DNA from: Pestalotiopsis fici W106-1
Lineage: Eukaryota > Ascomycota > Sordariomycetes > Amphisphaeriales > Sporocadaceae
NCBI RefSeq assembly: GCF_000516985.1
Contig: NW_006917101.1
Location: forward strand, 124,001 to 188,000
Direction of reading: 5' to 3'
Length of the DNA: 64,000 bases
Of the stretch, positions 33,835 through 44,307 are shown in pieces. A program made the position numbers and the translations under genes. Under the pieces are notes generated by a model that saw only the letters and a list, made by a program, of their open reading frames with translations, ran no database searches and was not told the origin of the DNA. Position 1 is the stretch's first letter, and each line of letters opens with the position of its first letter.

Positions 33835-34382
33835 GGAAAAGAACAAGACTCCCAGTAGCGAATCTGATTGGGGACAACATATATCCTAAAAGCAAGATAT
33901 GTGTAAATAAAGAAAAACTTCAAGTACTTCTGAGTTGCGTCCAAAGTGCAACGTTCTCAACGCATCATACGTCAGGTTCAACTGTCGATTGGACTTCTAT
34001 ATTCACGCATGTCAGTTGTTGCTAACAACCAGGTATACCCCAAAGCGCGAGATGCAATCTTTGTATCAATTTGCATTGTCCATTTTCGCTATCTGCTTAC
34101 TTTTTAGGCCTGGTCATCTTTGTCTATTCGCCAAGGTAATTTTTTGCCGGCTGTGGTGTGTGGTGCGGCTTTGCCTGGCCGGAAGCGTCAAGGCACATTC
34201 CATCGAAAGCAGCAAGTACCTTTGTGACAGGCGCCCACACCTCTCAACTAGCATGTGTCTCCTGACAGTGAATTGTATTGTCAAGAAGATGCTAATTTCC
34301 CCAGGGTAACTTGACAAGCATTTCTTGACCAGTTTGCTGGTTCTTCTCGTACTCAGTATAACATTACCGAATTGATTATACG
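33835..34382. other. Intergenic, nothing identified
   Basis: 548 bp between two plus-strand genes, holding the 3' UTR of SFM1 and the promoter of the pseudokinase gene. There is no further signal. Confidence 0.5.
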
Positions 34383-36554
34383 ATGGCAAATGTCGATCAG
34401 GGCGCCGACGCTATTGGCGGCGAAAGCGAGAAACAATCACTGCTCGATATCTTTGTCAGTGCCAATGGAGGACCAACGTTGAAGCATGTCCTTGGTGCCG
34501 ATGAAGTCGATTCGCCGTCAACGCCCAGATATCAGACACTAGAGGATGAAATAGGGGCAGAATTTCTAGAGAACATTGAAGATTACCGGCCGGGAGGTTT
34601 CTACCCCGTGGATGTTGGCGACGAAATACTTGGGCAATTCAAAGTCTATCATAAATTGGGCCACGGCCGGCTTGCCACGGTATGGCTTGCCGTGAACTTC
34701 ATCACGCCCGAATGGAAGGCCATCAAAATCTTCAAGGCTAGCTGCTCGGCGAAGGCGGCGTTGTGCTATGAGCAAGCCAAGGTGGCCATTGAGACCCAGC
34801 CTCAGCTCTTCGAATCTAAGAGCTTCCTGCTTCCTGATGATGGCGTGTGGGTGGACAGTCCGAACGGCCGGCATCTTTGCTTGGTGCTTCCCCTGCTCGG
34901 CCCGAAAATCACCCATCACGAAGATGAATCGGCCGACAGGCAGGAAAAGTATCTACAACAGGTGGTCATGTGCCTACGTGCTCTCCATTCTCTCGGAATC
35001 CATCACGGAGGAGTCCATCCCGGTAATCTTCTACAGACCATCGACGTTGGGGACGTCCCTATCGATGACATGTTGCTGGTGCTGGGAACGCCAATCACGT
35101 TCCCAGTCAAACCTGCCGACGAGAGTGATGGCGAATTTGCCAAGTCGCACGCTCCAAAGTATTTGACAGCTCCGACACGAGGATTAAAGCGGCTACCGTT
35201 GAAACCCAGGATCGTCCTGACCGACGTCGAGGTTGCGCTCACCATGAACGAGCCTGCTCGTGATTCCAACACACCTTCCGACAAGGACTTTGTCTTGGGT
35301 TGGGAAAAAATCAAGTGCGACATGTGGGGGTTGGCCTTTACAGTCTTGAGAATGCGGCGAGCGCTATTCCTTGAGCTGCCGTGGTATCCAAAATCAAAGT
35401 CCTGGGACCCAGATTCTACCAGGCCGGCCCTGGAGGCTGCGCTGGGCTCGCTGTTTAGTCTGGTGCAATCGGTCCTCAACACCAAGGATCTCAACGATGA
35501 ATACCTGCTCGGCCTGCGACATCTCAGCGTGCAGCACGATGGAGAGCTGGACCTGACGATACAACAAAATTATGTCATTAAGCGGGCGCTCGAGCTGAGG
35601 TGGAAAAGGAAAGAATTACAATTACTTGGTAACTTGTTGGAGGAGACCACAAATTTTAGAATCAGAGACTGGACGCTTCCTGAGGCACCAATGAAAGAGG
35701 CGATTGGGGAAGAATATGCTCACGGGGACGGATCGCCTTGGAACATGGCCAACCAGTACGAGACGCTCACCGGTGGCTTGGAGCCTCTGCTGGATAATAT
35801 GTCATCTTCTGAGAGTGATCGATCAAAATCTGTTGTAGAGGGAGAGGAACATCTCTCGAGAGAGTCTGCATCAGCAGAGCCTGTACCAGAAGAGACTGGT
35901 TCGAAAGCGCAAGAAATGAAAGAGACTAACAAGATCCCGTTCATCACACCAGTGTATTCGGACGAGTTTGATGATTTCTTCACCGAGAACCCATCGGATA
36001 TTGTTCAGTCGCCGGGATCGATGGACGACGATCCAGCGGAACAATCATCTGAAGCGCCATCAACTCCGCCCCGTTCTGTTACCCCTCCGCCAAAACGTCC
36101 GGCGAGTCCTCCCATACCACCGCCTCCTCCTTCCCCCTCTCCTGAGCCCGAGCTCGAGGATGACCCTGAACTCGACCCCGAGTACGAGCCTGAATTCGAA
36201 TTCGAGCCGGAAGCCGACACCCAAGACAAAGCCCCTTCCGTACGCCACCGGACTATCAACGTGATTCTGCTCGGTTTCACCGTAGCAATGGCGCTATGGA
36301 CCGTTCTCTTCACTGTATTCCTCCTGCAAGCCAAGACGACAGCCACACCCGGACGGTCCGCGACGGCAGCCAGGAAACCGGGCCAGCCTGGTATTCTTTA
36401 TTTGCAGACACGTCGTCTGTCGGCGCATACGTCCTTTTTCGAAGGCATCATGGCCTCGCCGGAGCAGTCGGTGCCGCTCGACGACAGGGACGGCCGGGCT
36501 GTGTTTGAGGGGTTGGACTTTTTCGAGAGTGAATTTGGATCACTTGCTGGTTGA
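34383..36554 (+). CDS. SRPK-like pseudokinase with C-terminal membrane anchor
   Basis: A single exon of 723 residues. A kinase-like domain lies at about residues 75-440. The Gly-rich loop (KLGHGRLATVWLA) and VAIK-like Lys (WKAIKIFK) are present. The catalytic loop, HTDLKPGN in SRPK kinases, reads HGGVHPGN: Asp is replaced by Gly and Lys by His. The DFG position reads TDVEV, so the Asp stays and the Gly is lost. Phosphotransfer is therefore unlikely, though nucleotide binding may remain. After an acidic, Pro-rich linker (PPPPPSPSPEPELEDDPE) a clear transmembrane helix follows (VILLGFTVAMALWTVLFTVF, about residues 627-648) and a 70-residue tail. This arrangement suggests a membrane-tethered scaffold; that is inference. 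Confidence 0.82.
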   Translation: MANVDQGADAIGGESEKQSLLDIFVSANGGPTLKHVLGADEVDSPSTPRYQTLEDEIGAEFLENIEDYRPGGFYPVDVGDEILGQFKVYHKLGHGRLATVWLAVNFITPEWKAIKIFKASCSAKAALCYEQAKVAIETQPQLFESKSFLLPDDGVWVDSPNGRHLCLVLPLLGPKITHHEDESADRQEKYLQQVVMCLRALHSLGIHHGGVHPGNLLQTIDVGDVPIDDMLLVLGTPITFPVKPADESDGEFAKSHAPKYLTAPTRGLKRLPLKPRIVLTDVEVALTMNEPARDSNTPSDKDFVLGWEKIKCDMWGLAFTVLRMRRALFLELPWYPKSKSWDPDSTRPALEAALGSLFSLVQSVLNTKDLNDEYLLGLRHLSVQHDGELDLTIQQNYVIKRALELRWKRKELQLLGNLLEETTNFRIRDWTLPEAPMKEAIGEEYAHGDGSPWNMANQYETLTGGLEPLLDNMSSSESDRSKSVVEGEEHLSRESASAEPVPEETGSKAQEMKETNKIPFITPVYSDEFDDFFTENPSDIVQSPGSMDDDPAEQSSEAPSTPPRSVTPPPKRPASPPIPPPPPSPSPEPELEDDPELDPEYEPEFEFEPEADTQDKAPSVRHRTINVILLGFTVAMALWTVLFTVFLLQAKTTATPGRSATAARKPGQPGILYLQTRRLSAHTSFFEGIMASPEQSVPLDDRDGRAVFEGLDFFESEFGSLAG

Positions 36555-38009
36555 AGTTTATTTGACAAGAGGTAGTTTAATATATATTCAGATCGATGTT
36601 GCTGTATTTACGGTCGGCACATGAAGCACTCTATCACACGTACATTATGTCTGGTCTATAGCCGCGAAATGATCATGGTCAGTGCCATATGCGCTGGACA
36701 GGGACACCAGATGTTAGTCTGAGACGTGTTCTCCGTTTATCGCTGTATGCTCTCTATCCTATAGCTTAGATTTGCATGTATACCAAAAGAGGGAATACGT
36801 TCTCAGCCTCTTCTGCATAATTGACGCTCGCCAGATCTAGAAGATATTTCGATAACCAATACAACCACTCGTCAGCGATGAGAGAGCTTGAATGAATATT
36901 GATACCCTCTACAATCTATCGCATCACCTCATTTGCGTCTCATACTCACGTTTGGCCTGGTCGGCTACGCAATGCTTGCACTAATGATTGACTCTCTTTT
37001 CTTTTTTTGATGTCATCATAGATAAGATCAGCAGGTATGATGGTAAGGACGCATATTTGCACTCCCATATGGTCCGGCCCAAGGGCATGGACAAGAAATA
37101 TCCGAGAATATGGCTCTCAAAGTCAGCGTGGTACAAGGGAAATCTGCAGACTGGCTCCTTCAAGAGATGCCAAGGGCCTCCTCTTGGTAGCACTGCTGGT
37201 GGTCTTAACTCCGGGGTATTCCAGATGAGATGCCATGTTCTCGACCAGTCGGCATTTCTGCATATTTCATGGAAGACGAGTGCTGTGATGAGACATATGA
37301 CGATGTCTTTTCGACACGAACAAGGCCAGTACAGTACAGCGCAGGATCGCGATCCAAATGGTCCTTTCAGTCATGGCAGCATCAGCAGGCGGCGGCAGCA
37401 TCATTCAACGTCGTCAACCACATCACTAGGCACCAGCCACAATCGTAGTGGATGGGTGGCCGTTTCTCAAGGAAAGGCCCTTTTTTGTGACACAACGTTG
37501 TATCTATTGGTCATGTAGTGGCTTACTATTCGAATAAGCAAAAGATCTAGACTTTGAGTAATAATAAAAAGAGGGATATGACGACACTGCCTATTAGAGA
37601 AGTCTACTCTGTGGCGCGAACCAATCGTCGTTCGCACAAGTCTATGGATGACCTTCCGAGTCTGGATGCACACACTCGCCACGTCACAGACAATAGAAAC
37701 AAAGGCAGTCCTCGTGAGCAGTTTGGGAACAACTGAGTGGGCACAGATACATGTAGATCAGGTTTGTACAAGGCCAGAAGTAGCGCGCACGCAAAGTGTG
37801 CTGCCTCTTTTGGGTCGGGAGCAGCCGAGAAAAAAAATAATAAGAGAAGAGCTGCTTGCATACCGTCAGTGGCAACAGGTCATGAGTATGTCTAAATGTA
37901 TGGGTAATCCACTGTACGCAGTATGTCGTGGGACAACGGGCGAACCCCCGCGCTAGAGCGCCCACCAACACCAAACAGCTGGGTTCTGGGTTCTGCTTTT
38001 TCTGTTTTC

Positions 38010-38033
38010 GGGGGAGGGGGAGGGGGAGGGGGG
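38010..38033 (+). other. G-quadruplex motif
   Basis: Four runs of five or more G separated by single A bases on the plus strand. This is a textbook intramolecular G4 motif with one-base loops and is expected to be very stable. It is directly followed by a GATGAT repeat. Confidence 0.8.
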
Positions 38034-41000
38034 TTGATGATGATCATGATGATGATGATGATGGTCGTCCAAGCGAACCCAGAACCTACAACCGACCCCC
38101 AAAACCCAATGGAGGGGACACCCGTCTCATCTTCTCATCTGTTCCCCTCGGAGCGAATCGACCGGTGGGCAAGGCGCAAGGGAAACGTGGGATTGGGCCA
38201 CGGACAACAAACCTGCAAGGGAAGCGCATGCAATCAATACCGGTAAAAATAAAATAAAGGGAAGCGGTTTGTCCAATACTCGGTCGTTTTTTTCACGTGG
38301 GTGGCCTATGAAAGTCGCGGGTTCCTGACAGATGACCGTGCCATTGACCCAAAAAGTGTGATATCTGACACATCCAAGTTTCCCATCCCAGTTACCAAGA
38401 AAACCCGAGCACCTGCTCACCACACCCACCTCCCTGCTGGGAGCCGTTCACTTGAAAAGAAGGTAAGTTAGAATCCCGCTGACGGCCCGCACCTGGCGCC
38501 GGGAGACTTGACAAGACTATCTTAGGCAGATAGATAAATCAAGGGAGAAAATAGATTTGGTATCCAGGTATCATATTCGGTGCCCGCCGTTTGAACTTTG
38601 AACGTGAGCACAAGATCACACCTTGATAGATGCTTAGGTTTATTACACTACGCGTGGTACACGAGTAGCAATGCGCGAGCCGGGTAAATGAGAGCAACGT
38701 TAAAAGCAGCATGCGGCCGGATGCTCCCGCCTTGCCGCTGTCTTATTTTCCTTCTATATGCTTTTTTAGATGACTTGCGCGGCAGTGGTGAGAATTTGGC
38801 ACGAATTCTGCCGTAGGCAGAAAATGGACAATTGCGCCGTCCGGTCGCCTGTCAAGGAGATCCGAGCGAGACCAGACAAGAAGATAACGGACGACCCAAG
38901 CGGTCACTGGAATGAGTTTCCCGGCAATCTCAGAAAGAAGTAAGCTGGGCATCGGGCATCAGTATGTCAAAAAGGGAAGTCAGCCCTCCTAGAGCCTGTA
39001 ATTGTATGTGGTACTAGATGCGCCGGGTGTCTCATCGAAATTCAAAAACCCACCAAAAAGCAGAGTGCGCTCTACTTCGTACCCATTGTCTCCGACTGCC
39101 GTGGAATAAGAGTAAGCCTTTGGGCACGAGCAGCTGAAGCGAGAAGCGTTGCGTCCCGGAAGATGCATGGGAGCGTGCCACGTTGCCGACACCGACAGGC
39201 CAGACGCCTGCTTCTTTTTTTCTTTCGTCCGGTAATGTCATGTTATAGGTAATGTATCTACGTGTGGGAGGGCAGCTGAAGCCAGTAGCTATTATTATAG
39301 GCCAGGGCAAGGCTGAGTAGGATCTGTTCCTTCCTCATCTGACCGGCATTTCTTGCGTCTATTTTCATTCATCATTAGAGATGCGACAGGGTTGAGTGCC
39401 CAAAGGTGTGTCGGTTTCCTCGCCCTTTTTGGAATCACAAGTCATCCTTTCGGACACGGTTTTTATTACACCAAGCTGGTTGCGGACTGGCCTTTTTCTC
39501 TTTCTTCCCGTGTCGCCAACCCGGATAGGTGGATGGGTGTCCGATCCACCGGGTGAGACATTTCTCATCCGTTCGCGATGGAACCCCCCTAGGCAAAGGG
39601 AACAAGGGATATCGACATTGAAGAAGTCGAGCTTATGGTTGCAATGTATGCACATACCTATGCACATTCTTCTTACTACATAGTAGGGCAAGGGGGGATC
39701 CGAACATGCGTGCAAGCCGTCCATCAATCATCCCGCACACACTATAATACTACAGCTGTAGCGACAGTACCTACCAGCAAGTTCCGAATGTCTCTTTGGC
39801 TGACCGAGGCCGGGAGCTCGGCATGGAACTCGCTAGAAGTAGGAACCAGTGCTGTCGGGAGACGGATAGACGATAATGTCTCATACGTAGGAAGAAAGGA
39901 AGAAACCAAAAAAACGAGAGGGCGGTAGGTAGTGCTTGCAATCTTGGGGGCCCAGGCTTCTGCAAGCGAAGCTGGCCTATTTCACTGACAATACCGACCA
40001 AGTGGAGAGCGAAAAGTGTAGACGAGCCCAAACGACGAGAGCAGCATTGGCGTTGGCGTTAGAAGCTGCTTAGAAGAACAACGGTAGTGGTTTAGAAGGA
40101 CGGTAGGGCGGTTCGGGGGATCAGGGCCGCCGACAGGCTAAGCCTTACTGAGCTGTTGGCGTCTTCAGTGGAGGAAATAGTCCGTCCGAGGCAACTTGCG
40201 GTCAATTGGAAAATACCCACGAGAGACTTGCCTGCGCATATACCCAGTGCGCCATGAGCCAAGTACCGAGCAGGTCCTGTCTGACCAAGTCAGGTATATC
40301 GCGAACCCAAGGGTCGATGAGAGTCTGGCTTCGTAGCATCGGAGCGCATGGCGGAATTCGTTTTCTATCGCCTCAGCTGGGACTTTATGCGAAAGATGGC
40401 TAATAAACTTCTTTGTTTGTGCACTGTCGATTTAGCAATCTTGGGCATGCGGTGTACAGCATCGGTCATGAGGAGACCCTGATCAATCACATATTTATTC
40501 TCCAACATCTCCATGTCTCCCGATGCGGCGCCGTCCGAATGAGTGTTTTGTGGTAGTGTCATGATGTGCTACTCGTAAGAAACATGTATTTCTGAATCTG
40601 GGAACTTTTCAAGACACACAAGTCCACGTAATTACCCCGTGACTGCATGCTGGAAGAAGCCGTTGGAGGTCAAAGAACATATCAATACTGACGTACGTAC
40701 CTACCATGGCCAACTCCAACTCCGTACTTCCGGTGGCCAACCTCGGCATGCTGGTATCACGTCTCGAATAGTTTTTTGTAATATCCTCGTCAACTGTCTC
40801 GTACAATCCGGACTTTGATAGAAGCTTCCGATGGGCCGTTTTTGAGTCTAGACGTGATTCGAAAGAGGGGAAAGAACGGATCCGGCGATCCGGCTACTGT
40901 ACGATTGAGGAGGATATTGGATATTACTAAGTTGCTGCAAGAAGGCAGTGATCATACATAATGCCCACGACTCCATACATACTACTACGTACCTCCTCAC

Positions 41001-42945
41001 AAACATTACCTCCTCATCTGTCTTCCTTGTACTTACATGCTGTTGAGGACGGGTTCACAGTTGTAGTGCCGCATCCACAGCCGAGATGCTGCGTAGCGAC
41101 TACTATAGTCTACACCACAGTACCCCCGACACCAGCCACCTCAATCCCAAAGTCTGGTGAGGAGAAAGAGTGGTCATCCGGATGGGTTAGCTATTCCCCC
41201 AAGCGTGTTTGTGCGGAGACCCCAATGCACGTCCTCGTCTCAAGTTGCGGCTTGGTAGGTCATGTACGCCGCTGGCTTGCTGGGGAGAGTTAGACTTGGG
41301 GGGCAAAGCCTGCGAGAAGAATATGCAGTCAGTGCGCTCGATTGCTTGCCCTTGACGGATTTGCGTGTTTGTCTGACGGGAACAACCTTGAAGGTAGGGC
41401 GTCTCTACCTGTCTTTTGGGCATTAGTAGCAATGAGAATAGAGAAGAAAAAAAAAAACAATCAATGTTCAGCCGGACCCGAGCCCTTCTCCTTGGCCATG
41501 GCAATTCGGGAACAACGACGAGGTCAACCATCCCTTGTTGGATTTTGGTCTCTGGTCACCTCGTGCCCATAATACTCTGGGCCCCTGAAGTTGGTGAGCA
41601 CTGAGCCCCGAACAAGCATGATCCTAAGCAATACCTCTCTATAAACAATGTATCTACAGCCGCATCGCTGGCTGTTGCCTGTCCTGAACCTATGGAGTGC
41701 CCATACATGAATGGCCCTGGCCTTTTCATTTTTTGGTGGCAGAAAAATAAATGACCAAGGACTGCCAACTCACTCACAGCCCAGAAATCGTCCCCATCGA
41801 GATGCATTGGTGGGCCGGCCGCAAATAGGTCGTTCTCACAATGCATGTGTACATACTCCATGTAATGCTGACGGACTGTCATTGCTGCCCTGTATATTGA
41901 CGCCCTGCGTGTGATTTTGGTGTTAAAACAAAGCAAAACAGAACAAGAAAACGAGCCCAGATAGGTTTGTTGTCATGGACCACTGATGGTCGGGCTGTGG
42001 CAGAATGAAGCGAGAGACCTCATTCACACACCTTACTGCATATGGTCCGATTCCGAATCGTCAACGCAATTGCGAAGTGAGGCATGTTACTTTGATCAGT
42101 AGTTGTAACATGCAATAGGTACATGCAGTAGACCAACAACGGAACAACGACGGATTCTCTACAGAGAATGGGTGTGGTAATCATTGCAGTGCAAAGGACC
42201 AGGTACCCGCGGGGGGATCTCGAAATCCTCTGTGAAAAAAAAAAAGGCCAAGGTTCTGATCGGCCCTAGTCGAGTTCCAGCATCTCAGCACTGGAGACAT
42301 GGGTTGTTGTCTGTCAAAAACCCCCCCTGTCCTTCAGTCAGGTCCCATCCCGCAGCAGCATTTTCTTCTGCTTCTTTGTTCTTCCCTCTGTCGCTGTCTG
42401 ACCCGCACCCCCCAAAGTGGCTGGCTAAGTTAAGTGCTGAGCAAGTCGTTGGCTTCTGGTCTTTGAAGAGTGAGTGGACACGCAAGGACTAGGTGGTAAC
42501 GGCCCCCGCCCTGATCTTGATCGGTACCTTTTTTTTTTTTTAAAAAAGTTTTTATTCTTATTATCATTTTCCCTCTTTGCGGTTCGCTGGTATGTAGCGC
42601 AGGTAGTAATGTACGTAGGTACCTGGAAAATGGCTGGTTCAAGCTTGCTGCCGTCGCCCAGTCTTTAAAACCATCGACTGTCTCGGTACTAAATTCACCT
42701 AAATACATCATATGTTCCCCCTGCCACCCGAACAAGAAACAAGCCGGGGGTCATGGTGACTCTGTGTCAAATTACTTCTCACAGGCCGCTTGAACGGATT
42801 TCCCTTCCATTTCCCTTCCAGATCCAGACCAAATCTCGACTGGCGTTGTAATTTTGTTTTTCTGAAATTTCCCTAAATTATTTTCTCAGGTACCGAGACT
42901 GCCCAACTGTAACCTAACGGTACCTTCTCTCTAAAGAGTACCGTA

Positions 42946-42978
42946 CCTACCTACCTACCTACCTACTACACTACTACT
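42946..42978. repeat. CCTA tetranucleotide and CTA/TTA microsatellite
   Basis: Repeated CTAC units run into CTA and then TTA units within the long gene-free region upstream of the Vac7 gene. It is a simple sequence repeat, probably polymorphic. Confidence 0.75.
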
Positions 42979-44307
42979 ATTATTATTACTTACTTGGTCA
43001 TATGCAACGAACGTCGATCTGACTTCCTCGGCTGCAGCTAGACTAGCTGGTCGCCTTGACGTACAATCACATACATTGCTTTGGTACCTTCACCAACGGC
43101 CCCGTTTCTGGCCCCCCAAAAGTTCCAGTTCAGTCGTACTGAATGTTGCCTGTAATTGATAATAGTACGTATGTAGACGCAGCCTTTTGGGTTGCTACCG
43201 CTTTTGTCTCTTTCCTGTCTCGACAATTCATTGTTCTATTTTTCTCAACAAACCCCCATTGCAACAGAAGAAGAAAAAGGATTAGCGATTCCCCAGCGCG
43301 CACGTTGCAAATACCTGACCTGTCTGTCGGTAGTCTTCTTTACCTGTCACGACATCCCTCGTACCAAAAAAACAAAACAAAACGAGCACATCTATACATG
43401 TTGCGCGAAGATTCGAATGAACTGCATAACATTCTAGCGCATATTTGCAAGCGAGATATTACAACGACCAGAAAGCAATAAAAGACAGTCCAAGTTCCAC
43501 AAAAGAGCAAAACCAGAGGGTGGAAAAAAAAAAGAGAGAAAAGCAGCTTCTGCGCTACAACCACGAACGAGCCGGTGTCCCCGTAGTACCACGCACCACA
43601 CTTCCGCCCAGCAAAACAAAAACTCCACATTGGACGTCATCCACAGTCAACCAGACGACGACACGCTCACAAAACAAAACCCTACCTGCCTTAGACTCGC
43701 TCACTACAACCCCAGCATCTGTCTGTCTGGCATATGCAACTACTGGACCTGCTGCTGCTGCACCACCCGCGCGTTCTTTCGACTTAAACCTCTTCGGTTG
43801 TCTGTCCGGACTGACAACAACAAAAACAACAACTGCTGCTGCTGTTTCCACCCACCGGATACCCACCCAATCGATCTCTGCGTCCATACAGTCGTGCACC
43901 GGCCAATCCACCCTGGTAATAATCTATGCATATTACCGATCAGACCTCTCAAGTCGGCGACGCGAGTAGAAGTAAAGTGAAGCTCAAGAAGCCACTCATA
44001 GGACGGCAACATCAAAGGGACACCGCCTAGTAGAGAGGGGAGAGAGAAAGAGAAACGGGCATAGTAGATATTTTCCTACTACTACAATACCTTCTCAGCT
44101 TCGACCGCTTGGACAAGCAGCCTGTCGTCTCTCAGTCGAGTCGCATGCGCCAAACGTTTGACGCCAAACATGGTCCAATGGTGTCAAACGATCGACAATC
44201 GTTCAAGCTAAAACTTTTCTGGAGCACTGTGGCATGAGTTGTCGGAATCAGACGTGGATACCACATTCCCTACCAAATCTGGATCCAGTAATAAATCTCC
44301 CGTTACC

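Larger units (their letters stand above)
36555..44307. other. 7.7 kb region without a recognised gene
   Basis: Many short open frames lie here, none with a domain or convincing exon structure; the longest is 36988-37518. Features seen are a G-rich tract (38010-38033), a GATGAT repeat following it (about 38036-38061), a T13/A6 tract near 42530-42548 and a CCTA microsatellite near 42950-42966. The last kilobase is CT/CA-rich and probably the long 5' leader of the Vac7 gene. A long non-coding RNA or lineage-specific genes cannot be excluded. Confidence 0.5.

Noticed and set aside
36988..37518. 176-codon plus-strand open frame in the gene-free region
   Set aside because: It has no recognisable domain, biased composition and no splice support. 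It could be lineage-specific but cannot be supported.
37923..38257. Open frames with Gly and Met runs
   Set aside because: The runs come from the G-rich tract and GATGAT repeat, not from a protein-coding signal.
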